Shown here piece by piece: positions 7,588 through 16,062 of a stretch of 64,000 nt of DNA. The first letter of the stretch is position 1; each line of letters begins with the position of its first letter. Made by a program: the position numbers and the translations under genes. Source of the DNA: JAFDVL01 sp031409955 (GTDB lineage Bacteria; Acidobacteriota; Blastocatellia; RBC074); assembly GCA_031409955.1 (NCBI GenBank), contig JANNYF010000034.1, positions 14,432-78,431 on the forward strand, read 5' to 3'. Below the pieces are notes generated by a model that saw only the letters and a list, made by a program, of their open reading frames with translations, did no database searches and was not told the origin of the DNA.

Positions 7588-8631
7588 ATGAAACGAATAC
7601 TATTTTGGGGATTGTTACTCACGCTGATGGCAGCACCAACATTGGCACAACCTGCCAAACGAATTACCGTCACACGCACTGAATACAACGGCTGGAAAGA
7701 TGCCATCATTCTCAGCAACGGCAAGGTCGAAGCCGTCATCGTCCCGTCAATTGGGCGCGTGATGCAATTTCGCTACATTGGCGAAGAAGGCGTGTTTTGG
7801 GGAAACCCAGATGTGGCGGGCAAGCTTGTCAATTCTGCATCGAAAGATTGGATCAACTTTGGTGGCGACAAACCCTGGCCTGCGCCGCAAGCCGATTGGC
7901 CGAAGGTGACACCGCGCGCGTGGCCGCCGCCGATTGGGTTTGACGCAAATGTTTGGAAGGCAGAAGCGCTGATTGCTAATTTCACCCGGATGTTTTCGCC
8001 AGAATTGATCGGCCAAAAGAATGAAGGTGGAACGCTCGTCAAGTTGAGTTCTCCGATTGATCCGAACTATGGAATTCGCGTTGTTCGCTATGTTCAGATT
8101 GATCCTTCCAAACCGATCATGCGGATCAAAACGGTTTTTGAGAAAGCCGAAGGAGAACCACGCAAAGTTGCCATTTGGGTTATTACCCAGATGAAAGAAG
8201 GTGATGCCATCTTTGTACCGATGCCGCTAGACACGCAATTCAAAGAGGGCTACAACAAACAGTCCAAAGAATTGCCGGAGTACTTCAACGTGGCGAACGG
8301 CTTGATTCAACTCAAACGCGATCCGAAAAAATCTACGAAGATTGGCAATGATGCAGGCGCGCTGTTGTGGGTTGGGCCAAAGCACATACTGAAAATTGAT
8401 TCGCCGCGTGTAGCGAATGCTGAATATCCTGACAACGGCAGCAGCGCCGAGGTGTACACGAATATTGATCCGCTGAAATATGTCGAATTGGAAATGCTGG
8501 GGCCGCTGCAAGAAATGAAAGTCGGCGACAAAATGGAGCGTGTGAATACCTACACCTTGATGCGCCGCCGTGAAAAAACGCCGGACGCTGAGGCGCGGGA
8601 AATTTGGGGTGCCAACAAACCCGCGAAGTAA
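7588..8631 (+). CDS. Secreted DUF4380-like protein
   Basis: 347 residues with a signal peptide (hydrophobic residues about 5-19, ending LAQ). The body has features of the DUF4380/galactose-mutarotase-like beta-sandwich group: GWKDAIILSNGKVEAVIVPS, IGRVMQFRYIGEEGVFW, and the W/P-rich GGDKPWPAPQADWPKV near residue 90. Related proteins are predicted to bind carbohydrates, but no activity is known to me. GGAGAAACG precedes the ATG. It is followed about 100 nt later by a thioredoxin-fold gene on the same strand. Family assignment is by recall of motif pattern and should be treated as moderate. Confidence 0.65.
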   Translation: MKRILFWGLLLTLMAAPTLAQPAKRITVTRTEYNGWKDAIILSNGKVEAVIVPSIGRVMQFRYIGEEGVFWGNPDVAGKLVNSASKDWINFGGDKPWPAPQADWPKVTPRAWPPPIGFDANVWKAEALIANFTRMFSPELIGQKNEGGTLVKLSSPIDPNYGIRVVRYVQIDPSKPIMRIKTVFEKAEGEPRKVAIWVITQMKEGDAIFVPMPLDTQFKEGYNKQSKELPEYFNVANGLIQLKRDPKKSTKIGNDAGALLWVGPKHILKIDSPRVANAEYPDNGSSAEVYTNIDPLKYVELEMLGPLQEMKVGDKMERVNTYTLMRRREKTPDAEAREIWGANKPAK

Positions 8632-8728
8632 AATTCACATCAAAGCGCGCGTACAAATGATGGAGCGCAAGGTTGCTGATTTACTTTACCGGCTTGCAAC
8701 CATGCGCTCCGTCAAGGAAGATGAAACT

Positions 8729-9238
8729 ATGATTTTGAAATCCAAATTAATGGTTACGTTGACTCTCCTTGCTTTACTCCTCAACACTGCAATTGCCCAA
8801 GCCCCGAATGTTGCATTGCGCGGCGTGGATGGCAGTTCGTTCAGCGTTGCCGACAACAAAGGCAAAGTGATTGTGCTTTCCTTTGGTGCAACGTGGGTGC
8901 CGATGACGTCCAAGGAATTGCCTGCGTTGCAAAAGTTGGTGGGTGCGCATCCGAAAGCCAGTTTTTATTGGGTCAGTACGAATTCTGCCAAAACAGGCGA
9001 AAAGAATTTTGCGGCGGATACCGACTTGCAAGCGTTTGCGGCCAAATATGGCTTGAAGATTCCAGTGTTGCGCGACGCGGACAAAGCGGCGTATCGCGCG
9101 TTCGGGTTGACTTCACTGCCGAGCTTGATCGTGCTTGACCAGGCCGGCAACATCAAACTCAAACACGAAGGCTTTGACCCCGATCAGCCAGACCCCTTCG
9201 GCGATGTCAGTCAGGCGATCAATCAATTGACGAAGTAA
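8729..9238 (+). CDS. Secreted thioredoxin-like protein lacking the CxxC motif
   Basis: 169 residues from ATG 8729, with a signal peptide (residues about 5-22, ending AIAQA). It has a TlpA/AhpC-type thioredoxin fold: NVALRGVDGSSFSVADNKGK, VIVLSFGATWVPMTSKELPAL, then PVLRDADKAAYRAFGLTSLP with the cis-proline LPSLIVLD. The redox site that should read WCxPC is WVPMT, so both cysteines are missing and disulfide exchange is unlikely. It probably serves as a binding or structural domain. An upstream in-frame extension to 8570 overlaps the DUF4380-like gene and lacks signal-peptide logic, so I reject it. A strong terminator follows. Confidence 0.8.
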   Translation: MILKSKLMVTLTLLALLLNTAIAQAPNVALRGVDGSSFSVADNKGKVIVLSFGATWVPMTSKELPALQKLVGAHPKASFYWVSTNSAKTGEKNFAADTDLQAFAAKYGLKIPVLRDADKAAYRAFGLTSLPSLIVLDQAGNIKLKHEGFDPDQPDPFGDVSQAINQLTK

Positions 9239-9255
9239 ATCACTACGAAGTTAGA

Positions 9256-9292
9256 AAAAGGCACAGAGAGATCAATGCTCTCTGTGCCTTTT
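9256..9292. terminator. Bidirectional intrinsic terminator
   Basis: A perfect 15-bp stem (9256-9270 with 9278-9292) has a 7-nt loop and ends in a TTTT run on the plus strand and an AAAA-derived T run on the minus strand. It lies between two convergent genes (thioredoxin-like and PlsC) and can serve both. Confidence 0.9.
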
Positions 9293-9304
9293 GGTTTGTG
9301 CGGA

Positions 9305-10078
9305 TCAATCGGTGCGCACGCGCGGCACGAATTCGGCGCGGACTTTGGCGATGAGGGCATCAACGGTTTCGGTGGTGTAGCCTTCGGTGCTGATGGGTGG
9401 CAGGAGTTCCATGAAAATGTCGTGCGGCAAACAATAATTCGTGCCTTTGCGCATCACTAAACGCGTATCGTTGACGATCACTGGAACGATGGGGACGCCC
9501 GCTGCAAGAGCCATATAAAACACGCCTTTTTTGAATTCCTTCAGCCGTCCATCTACCGAGCGAGTCCCTTCCACAAATGCGACGACGGAGCGCCCGGAAC
9601 GAATGATTTCCCCGGCTCGTTTGGTGCTGGCAATTGCAGAGGTGCGGTTGCGGCGATCAATCGGAATCGCGTGAACCAGTTGAATGCCGTGACTCAATAA
9701 CGGTACGCGAAACAATTCCTGCTTGGCGATCCAGCCCGGATTGCGCTGGATATACGCGATGATGAGCGGCGCGTCCAAATTGCTTTGGTGGTTGGAGACG
9801 AACACATAAGGTTTGGTGGGATCAAGGTTTTCGTGACCCGAAGCGTGGACGCGTGCGCCAGCAGAGCGCAGGTAACAACGTGCGCCAAATTTACCGGGCC
9901 GATACAGAAAATCACGATTGCCAAATAACCACCGCAGCAAAAATCCCAGTGGAATCAGCGGAATGCCAAGAATAATCAAACACAGCGCCGCGACCACGTA
10001 GGTCCAATAGTAACGGAGCTTGGGGACTAAACCGACGCGCGGTAATGGGGCAGTCGTGAGCTTGGCTTCAGGTTGCAT
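9305..10078 (-). CDS. 1-acyl-sn-glycerol-3-phosphate acyltransferase (PlsC family)
   Basis: 257 residues from ATG 10078, which has GGGAGA 9 nt upstream; a GTG start at 10120 would add 14 residues with no better ribosome site. The PlsC motifs are present: NHQSNLDAP (the HxxxxD catalytic pair), the substrate motif FVEGTRS, and VPIVPVIVND near the end. Hydrophobic residues about 20-50 make a membrane anchor. The enzyme would transfer a second acyl chain to lysophosphatidate in phospholipid synthesis at the inner membrane; acyl donor and exact acceptor are not visible. It stands alone, divergent from the sigma-54 regulator. Confidence 0.92.
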   Translation of the reverse strand: MQPEAKLTTAPLPRVGLVPKLRYYWTYVVAALCLIILGIPLIPLGFLLRWLFGNRDFLYRPGKFGARCYLRSAGARVHASGHENLDPTKPYVFVSNHQSNLDAPLIIAYIQRNPGWIAKQELFRVPLLSHGIQLVHAIPIDRRNRTSAIASTKRAGEIIRSGRSVVAFVEGTRSVDGRLKEFKKGVFYMALAAGVPIVPVIVNDTRLVMRKGTNYCLPHDIFMELLPPISTEGYTTETVDALIAKVRAEFVPRVRTD

Positions 10079-10170
10079 GTTGATCCATCTCCCAGGAAAT
10101 TCTGTGCGGTACTTTATCACCGTCCAAGAGTTCCGCCAACGGTTGGCGTTCTTCAGTGAGATTCAATACA

Positions 10171-11652
10171 ATGCACCAAGAAATTAGGCGCGCTACCCTG
10201 CATTGGCTGACTCAAGGAAAAGAAATTTTCGGATTTACTGCTGTAGTCGCAGTATCTGTAATCAGACCCGTATTACCTAAAGGATTTAAAGAGATGCAAA
10301 AACTCTTAACCCCGGAATTTCGGCAATCGTTACTGGGCGAGAAGCAATCTGAAGGCGAAGGCAAGGCGCAACTTTCCCCATCACAACCCCATCAGGAAGA
10401 TGTAGCTGCGCTGTTAGCCGCGCAATGGGCAATCATCACTCGCACCTTGGCGCGGGTGATGGGGCAAACTGATTTGTACGAAACCGTGGTGCAGGAACTG
10501 GCGCGCGCCCTCCACCAAAACCCAGACAGTGCCGACGGGAAAACAGACAATGAAGAAGATGAATTTCCGTTGCCGGGGTTGGTATATCGCAGCCCGCTTA
10601 TGCGCGAACTCGCCCGCCAAATTTACAAAATCCGCGATAGCAGATTGCCCGCGCTGGTTACAGGCGAACCGGGTACGGGCAAAGAAGGAATTGCCCGTGC
10701 ACTTCATTTCTTGAGCGACCGTTGCGCTGGCCCGTTCGTCGCCTTCAATTGCACGATTGTCACCAAGGAACTCATGAGTTCGCAGCTTTTCGGGCATCGC
10801 AAAGGTTCGTTTACGGGAGCGGAAACGAACTATTCAGGTTCGATTCGCAGCGCGGAAGGGGGCACGTTTTTCCTCGACGAAATTGGTGATCTGCCGTTGG
10901 AATTACAACCCAAGCTACTCCGCTTTTTACAGGACGGCGAAGTCCATCCGCTGGGCGAGAGTCGCCCCGTCAAAGTGAACGTCCGTGTTATCACCGCGAC
11001 CAATCGGGACCTGGAAGCGATGGTGGCGCAAGGACTCTTCCGCGAAGATTTGTACTATCGCATCAATATTCTACGCTTTCACATGCCACCGTTGCGCGAC
11101 CGCCGCGAAGAAATTCCGCCGCTGGCGTTTCATCTGCTGGATCGGTTCGCGCACGAGGCCAACAAGAAACCGTTAAGCTTCACGCCCGAAGCGCTGGCCC
11201 GCCTTTCTACTTCCAATTGGCCGGGCAACATTCGCCAATTAGCCAATCAAATCCAACGTGCGATTGCGCTCGCGGATGACGAAGAAGTGATTCAGCCGCA
11301 TCATCTCTGGGCCGAGGATTCCAACGCCGGACGCCGAAACGGCAAGCGCGATTGGTTGGATGACATTCTGCAAGGTTTGCCCGCGCGCCCGCCAATAGAG
11401 GCTGAACCAGAACTGCCACAACGCACGCGCCCCCGCAAGCCTGGTGCCACCGGGCAAACATTGGCGCAGGAAGTGGATGGATTGGAGCGGGAAATTATTT
11501 TGGAAGTATTGGAAAAGCAGCACTTCAACTTATCAAAAACCGCCGAAGAATTAGGCCTGACGCGGCGCGGATTGTCACTCAAAATGGGGCGATTGCGCAT
11601 TGATCCGAAGGCGCTCAGAAAAGCCACAACTCAGGACGCAGAGCCTGCTTGA
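10171..11652 (+). CDS. Sigma-54 dependent transcriptional activator (AAA+/Fis)
   Basis: About 493 residues from ATG 10171 (GTG 10156 and ATG 10294 are alternatives). It has no receiver or PAS domain, only about 130 poorly conserved residues. The AAA+ core follows, with Walker A GEPGTGKEG (about 165-173), the sigma-54 contact loop as GSFTGA instead of GAFTGA (about 212-217), and Walker B GGTFFLDEIGDL. The C-terminus is a Fis-type helix-turn-helix (EKQHFNLSKTAEELGLTRRG). It would remodel RNA polymerase-sigma-54 at -24/-12 promoters; one candidate is at 14384-14399. Its 3' end overlaps the convergent exporter gene by 38 nt. Confidence 0.92.
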   Translation: MHQEIRRATLHWLTQGKEIFGFTAVVAVSVIRPVLPKGFKEMQKLLTPEFRQSLLGEKQSEGEGKAQLSPSQPHQEDVAALLAAQWAIITRTLARVMGQTDLYETVVQELARALHQNPDSADGKTDNEEDEFPLPGLVYRSPLMRELARQIYKIRDSRLPALVTGEPGTGKEGIARALHFLSDRCAGPFVAFNCTIVTKELMSSQLFGHRKGSFTGAETNYSGSIRSAEGGTFFLDEIGDLPLELQPKLLRFLQDGEVHPLGESRPVKVNVRVITATNRDLEAMVAQGLFREDLYYRINILRFHMPPLRDRREEIPPLAFHLLDRFAHEANKKPLSFTPEALARLSTSNWPGNIRQLANQIQRAIALADDEEVIQPHHLWAEDSNAGRRNGKRDWLDDILQGLPARPPIEAEPELPQRTRPRKPGATGQTLAQEVDGLEREIILEVLEKQHFNLSKTAEELGLTRRGLSLKMGRLRIDPKALRKATTQDAEPA

Positions 11653-14155
11653 TCTTGTGCCATAAAATCCACCCCACACTTTTTTGACCAAAGCTGATGC
11701 GGGCAAAAGCCGTCATGCCGGGCTTGAGCGCGCCGTCTTTGTTGTCCACAATCAACTCCACGCGATAGGTCATTTGTTTATTTTCGTCTGGCTCGGCTTC
11801 GCCGCCAATCTTGTCTACGCGGCCTGTAAAAATGCGATCCGGCAGGGCACGGGTTTTCAGCCGGACTTCTGCGCCTTCTTTGACATCGCCGATTTCGCGC
11901 TCCGGCACCTGGATGCGAACGCGGAGTTGTGACGTGTTCGCAACGCGACAAACCTCCGCACCTTTGGCCAGATACGTGCCGTTCAGCTCCAACAGATTCT
12001 CGCCGAAAATCGTGCCGTCACGCGGCGCAGTCAAAACCACAGACGTTTGTTTAGTAAGCAACACCTGCTCTTTTTGCCGCAACGTGTCAAGCAAGCGCCT
12101 CGTGCTTTCCATCTCCGTTGAAGTTTTTGTGACGACGTTTTGGGCGGACTGCAATTCGGTTTGATTGAGGCGCACGTTGCTGGTGGTGCGCTCGACCTGA
12201 CGGCGATGTTCGACAATCGCGTTTTGCAATCGTTCGCGCGCGGCTTCGATCTCAAGCCGTAGGGCAATGACCTTGGTTTCAGCGGCTTCGAGATCAGATT
12301 TGGGAAGCAGGTTGTCGCGGAACAGTTGTCGCGCGCGGTTGACTTGTGATTCGGCTTCGTCCTGCCGCGATTTCTTCAGGTCAATGTCCGATTGCAACAC
12401 CGCCATCGCTGCCGGATATTCGGTGTCTTTCTGTTGACCACCAAGTTTGCGCGCCAGAATCTGTTGTTGCTCCGTGCGCAGTTCGCGGTCAAGGCGAGAC
12501 GTTTCACTCAGTTGCTCGGTCGCGCGTTCGGTGTCTTGCTGCTTGACCTTGATGTCGCCGCGCAAGCGTTCGTATTCGGTTTCAACTTTGACGAGGTCAG
12601 CCCGCAGCGCGATTAGTTCCGAATTCAAATCGGGATTGTAGAGCCGCGCGATTTCTTTGCCTGCTGCAATCGTTTCGCCGGGTTTGACCAGTACGGTGGC
12701 GATGCCTCCTTCGGGCGCGGTGATGATCGCTTCTTTCTCTTTCGTCGGTGTGAGTGTGCCATAACTTCCCACCGTCGCTTCCCACGGAAAAAGCAAAATG
12801 CTCACGACAATCAATGCCAGCACGGCGAAGAAAACTTTGCGCTTCCACTTGGGCGGCGTCGCGGGCTTTTCGGATGGCTGCGGTTGCGTAGCAGGCTTGA
12901 GCACTTGGATTTTTGCTGGCACCGCGGCTTCATCAGTGATTGGTTCTGCCTTCGACTCTTTTTTGAAGAGGACTGTGTTAATCGCCGCTGCTCCTTTGCT
13001 GATTTGCTGCCGCATCAAAACGATGGTGATGAACCCCGTGAAGCCAAATCCCGCGAGGTTGAAATTGTCCACGAAATACGCATTTAGGTAGAGGAGAATA
13101 GCCGACAGAAACACGATTGTATAGCCGAGCGAAAGCGGCCCGAAGAGGAAGTACGCGCGGCGCTGGCGTGGTGTCAGCATCATCGGCTCGCCGCCGCCAA
13201 AGCTCCAGCGGCGTAACAGCCCGCGCCAGTAGCCCCGCGACTTCTCCATCAAATTCGGCAAGTGCAGCAACTGCGACAGAAAGTAATAGCCATCTAGTTT
13301 AATGAGCGGATTTGCATTGAAGGCGATGTTCAGCAAGCTGCCCAAACAGAAAATCAGCGCTGTGTCCGCCAGCAATGTGTACGGCTCCAGAAATAACCAA
13401 GCCAGCAGCGACATCGTCCCAACCAGCAATTGCCAATACACGCCGGCAGCAATCACCCACAAGCGGCGACTGCGTTTGGGAATCGCATGGATGCCGGAAA
13501 TGTTGCAATACAGCGCCGGGATAAAATAGTAAACCAGTAATAGCCCGACTTCAGTCGCGCGTCCGCCAAACGCCTTGCACGTCAGCCCGTGCGCGAATTC
13601 GTGCGAAAATACGACGATGAATCCCGCCAGAAAAATTAGCCCATAATGTTCCGAGATGAGCCGCGCCGAATGATTGGAAACTTCGGCCCAAGCGCCAAGC
13701 GCCAGCAGCAGCGTCACCAACATCAACAGCACCGAAGCAATCACAAAAGTCGGCGTCCAAATCCAGCGCAACTTGGGAACCAACAAACCGAACAGCGGAT
13801 CAGGATCGAAGAGGCGGAACCGCAAATAAGCGTGGCGCGATAACTGCTGCGTCGAACTTTCAGCGCTCAGCCCTTCGCCCGCCAGCAGATTCACTTGATT
13901 CAGCTTGGTCAGGAATTTGGTGATGGTGGCGACGGTCAGATTGCCGCCAAATTGCTGCGCGAACATCGCCGAAATCTCCGGTAATGTTCGGCCTCCGATG
14001 AGTTGCAATACCTGATACTCCGTTTGACCAAGCTTGATGTAACGACCAACACTCGGACGCCCTACGATGTAGACTTGACGCTCGGTTTCTTGCTGCGGCG
14101 TCGCTTCCACTTCATTGTCTATTTCGGGCGGATATTGGCAGTACGAAGTTTTCAT
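11615..14155 (-). CDS. PqqD-like / M50 peptidase / HlyD adaptor fusion (putative peptide exporter)
   Basis: 846 residues in three parts. Residues about 25-105 look like a PqqD/winged-helix peptide-binding domain (RPSVGRYIKLGQTEYQVLQL). Residues about 130-400 form a multi-helix site-2-protease domain with zinc motif HEFAH (185-189) and the third ligand in NPLIKLDG (Asp about 288). After a proline-rich linker, a TM segment near 450 leads to a HlyD-like periplasmic adaptor: lipoyl half-motifs, a coiled coil about 510-710, and TAPRDGTIFGENLLELNGTYL. The architecture resembles YydH-type proteins linked to ribosomal peptide export. No ABC or RND partner gene lies nearby. It is convergent with the sigma-54 activator. 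Confidence 0.85.
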   Translation of the reverse strand: MKTSYCQYPPEIDNEVEATPQQETERQVYIVGRPSVGRYIKLGQTEYQVLQLIGGRTLPEISAMFAQQFGGNLTVATITKFLTKLNQVNLLAGEGLSAESSTQQLSRHAYLRFRLFDPDPLFGLLVPKLRWIWTPTFVIASVLLMLVTLLLALGAWAEVSNHSARLISEHYGLIFLAGFIVVFSHEFAHGLTCKAFGGRATEVGLLLVYYFIPALYCNISGIHAIPKRSRRLWVIAAGVYWQLLVGTMSLLAWLFLEPYTLLADTALIFCLGSLLNIAFNANPLIKLDGYYFLSQLLHLPNLMEKSRGYWRGLLRRWSFGGGEPMMLTPRQRRAYFLFGPLSLGYTIVFLSAILLYLNAYFVDNFNLAGFGFTGFITIVLMRQQISKGAAAINTVLFKKESKAEPITDEAAVPAKIQVLKPATQPQPSEKPATPPKWKRKVFFAVLALIVVSILLFPWEATVGSYGTLTPTKEKEAIITAPEGGIATVLVKPGETIAAGKEIARLYNPDLNSELIALRADLVKVETEYERLRGDIKVKQQDTERATEQLSETSRLDRELRTEQQQILARKLGGQQKDTEYPAAMAVLQSDIDLKKSRQDEAESQVNRARQLFRDNLLPKSDLEAAETKVIALRLEIEAARERLQNAIVEHRRQVERTTSNVRLNQTELQSAQNVVTKTSTEMESTRRLLDTLRQKEQVLLTKQTSVVLTAPRDGTIFGENLLELNGTYLAKGAEVCRVANTSQLRVRIQVPEREIGDVKEGAEVRLKTRALPDRIFTGRVDKIGGEAEPDENKQMTYRVELIVDNKDGALKPGMTAFARISFGQKSVGWILWHKIKQALRPELWLF

Positions 14156-14322
14156 GGCAGGTAAAACAGAAGACTACAAAATATGCACTGGATAGCTCGT
14201 ATGCAAAATCTTCCAAGTGACTGACCCGGCAAAGGTTACGCAAAATCGAGTCAGTTCTGCGGGTAATTGCTTCTCTGGAACACACTCCCGCATGGAAAAG
14301 CCGCTTTCCGTTTCATTCCCGC

Positions 14323-14382
14323 AACTCATTGGAAAATCAATGAGTTATTCAGATTCATAGAAATTTGGAAAAAACCAAATTT
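14323..14382 (+). promoter_or_regulatory. Two inverted repeats upstream of a sigma-54-type promoter
   Basis: AACTCATTG and CAATGAGTT (14323-14331 and 14338-14346) form a perfect 9-bp dyad. AAATTTGG and CCAAATTT (14361-14368 and 14375-14382) form a second dyad directly against the -24 box. Fis-type activators bind such dyads. The spacing to the promoter is short for a classical enhancer, so the role is inferred. Confidence 0.45.
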
Positions 14383-14383
14383 G

Positions 14384-14399
14384 TGGAACGACGCGTGCA
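14384..14399 (+). promoter_or_regulatory. Candidate sigma-54 (-24/-12) promoter
   Basis: TGGAACGACGCGTGCA matches TGGCACG-N4-TTGCA at 10 of the 12 fixed positions, with the invariant GG and GC separated by 10 nt. It points rightward, away from the exporter gene and into noncoding sequence with four hairpins. A start of transcription is expected near 14410. A sigma-54 activator gene lies 2.7 kb away. Confidence 0.6.
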
Positions 14400-14409
14400 G
14401 ACTTAACAA

Positions 14410-14612
14410 GCTGTCAAATGTGCAAATCTAATGCCTTACGATATACCTTTAGGGAAGGACGTTCGTAAGAGAATTTGGCGCTGAAACAGTTCGTCCCCCA
14501 AGCCCCCAATTGTTTCAGCCTTCAGCGGCGTTCCTTGCGAGTGCCGCTGAACAATCAACAGCGGAGACGTGAAAAAAGGCAGAGCTTTTCACGTCTCCGC
14601 CTTTTCTGTTTG
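14410..14612 (+). ncRNA. Candidate sigma-54-dependent small RNA with four hairpins
   Basis: About 200 nt downstream of the -24/-12 motif carry four successive hairpins. Hairpin 1 is CTTACGA/TCGTAAG (14435-14441/14463-14469). Hairpin 2 is a 12-bp stem (14480-14491/14508-14519) with a 16-nt C-rich loop containing CCCCCAAGCCCCC. Hairpin 3 is a 9-bp stem (14521-14529/14543-14551) with TTCCTT in the loop. Hairpin 4 is a terminator (14561-14600). C-rich loops of this kind in bacterial small RNAs pair with Shine-Dalgarno sequences. No protein gene follows on this strand because glgC is convergent. A 17-codon ORF at 14431-14484 is possible but has no clear ribosome site. The RNA call is inference from structure and position. 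Confidence 0.6.
14561..14611. terminator. Strong intrinsic terminator, usable in both directions
   Basis: A 15-bp perfect stem (14561-14575 with 14586-14600) has a 10-nt loop and is followed by CTTTTCTGTTT on the plus strand. It ends the candidate small RNA. On the minus strand it lies about 35 nt beyond the glgC stop, so it may also end glgC transcription, although the minus side lacks a good T run. Confidence 0.85.
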
Positions 14613-14634
14613 TATAGTTAGTTTTGGTGAGAGG

Positions 14635-15915
14635 TCAGATCACTGTTCCATCCGTAATGATCGCGCCTTTCGGGATCACGACGATGCCGTCCCGGATGCA
14701 ATAATTATCGCCGTCGTGGTTTTCGCGTCCGGCCTCATTCAGGATGCGCACGTTGGAACCGATGCGAACATTTTTGTCTACGATAGCGTTGCGAATGATC
14801 GTGTTTTCACCAATGCCCATCCACGGAATGCCCTGCCGCCGCTCCATTTCCAACACGTCCAGCGTTTGGTAATAATCCGCGCCCATAATCAACGAATGCT
14901 CAATGCGCGAATAATTTTCAATGCGCGAGCGAATGCCAATGATGGAATGATCTATCCAGACGCGATTCAGAATGCAGCCTTCCGAAATAATGGCGTCCCG
15001 CATCTGACAGTCGAGTAACTTCGAGCTAGGCAAAAACCGCGCGCGCGTGTACACCGGAAAATCGGCGTCGAACAAATTGAATTTCGGCACGATGCTGGTC
15101 AGATCAAGATTGGCTTGGAAGAACGATTTGATGGTTCCAATATCTTCCCAATAGCCATCGAACAAAAAGGCCTGCACGTTGTATTGACTGATGGCCGCCG
15201 GAATAATTTCGCCACCGAAATCCACATACTTTTCGTTGCGGAGCAATTGGCGCAGCGCTTCATATTTGAAAAGGTACACGCCCATCGAAGCAATGTAGGG
15301 ACGCTGTTCGGCATCTTCAGCACTCAGCCCCAATTTGGTGGTGTCAACGCGCATCGCGGGCAATTGATCGGCGGGCGGCTTTTCGCGGAACTCAATGATG
15401 CGCCCTTCGTCATCGGTTTTGAGCAAGCCAAAGCCCGTCGCATTTTCGTCATTACAGGGGATGACGGAAACTGAAACATCCGCACCGGTTTCTTCGTGAT
15501 GGCGAATAAAGTCGCGGTAATCCATCTGGTACAAATGATCACCAGACAGAATCAAAACATATTCGGGGTTGACGTCTTGCACATGAATCATGACTTGCCG
15601 CACCGCATCCGCCGTTCCCTGAAACCAGTTTTTGTTTTCGGAAGTTTGCTCGGCGGCCAGGATTTCGACATAGCCATCTGAAAAGCCGCTGAACCGATAG
15701 GTGCGGGAAATATGACGATTGAGCGAAGCCGAATTGAATTGCGTCAGGACATAAATTTTCGTGATCTCCGAATGCAAACAGTTGGAGACTGGAATGTCAA
15801 TTAACCGATACTTGCCCCCAAGTGGCACAGCAGGCTTGGCGCGGTGATGAGTTAACGGAAAAAGACGCGTGCCCTGACCGCCGCCGAGAATCAATGCCAG
15901 AGTTTCTTTTTTCAT
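14635..15915 (-). CDS. glgC: Glucose-1-phosphate adenylyltransferase
   Basis: 426 residues, the usual length for bacterial ADP-glucose pyrophosphorylase, which makes ADP-glucose from ATP and glucose-1-phosphate for glycogen synthesis. The N-terminal nucleotidyltransferase motif is LALILGGGQGTRLFPLT, followed by AKPAVPLGGKYRLIDIPVSN with the regulatory lysine region. LSGDHLYQMDY holds the metal-binding aspartate, and EFREKP the sugar site. The C-terminal beta-helix has hexapeptide-like repeats (IIRNAIVDKNVRIGSNVRI). GGAGG lies 6 nt before ATG. No other glycogen genes are adjacent. Confidence 0.96.
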   Translation of the reverse strand: MKKETLALILGGGQGTRLFPLTHHRAKPAVPLGGKYRLIDIPVSNCLHSEITKIYVLTQFNSASLNRHISRTYRFSGFSDGYVEILAAEQTSENKNWFQGTADAVRQVMIHVQDVNPEYVLILSGDHLYQMDYRDFIRHHEETGADVSVSVIPCNDENATGFGLLKTDDEGRIIEFREKPPADQLPAMRVDTTKLGLSAEDAEQRPYIASMGVYLFKYEALRQLLRNEKYVDFGGEIIPAAISQYNVQAFLFDGYWEDIGTIKSFFQANLDLTSIVPKFNLFDADFPVYTRARFLPSSKLLDCQMRDAIISEGCILNRVWIDHSIIGIRSRIENYSRIEHSLIMGADYYQTLDVLEMERRQGIPWMGIGENTIIRNAIVDKNVRIGSNVRILNEAGRENHDGDNYCIRDGIVVIPKGAIITDGTVI

Positions 15916-16062
15916 TGCTCCCTCCTCAGCTTCAACCAGACAACTAGAAGCTCATTTTAATGTTGATGGATCGTGGTTTCTTCGCTTGGTTCATGATTGC
16001 GGATACGCTAATCTGTCGCGCGCATCTGAGCATAGCCACCACGGTTTTTCAAGCGGCAACTT

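Noticed and set aside
14156..14230. A sigma-54 promoter for the exporter gene on the minus strand
   Set aside because: A TGG...TGC-like pattern occurs, but the GG-GC distance is 8 rather than 10, so it does not meet the consensus.
14431..14484. 17-codon ORF in the candidate small RNA
   Set aside because: It starts within the first hairpin with no Shine-Dalgarno and no signal or leader pattern; kept only as a remote option for a peptide precursor.
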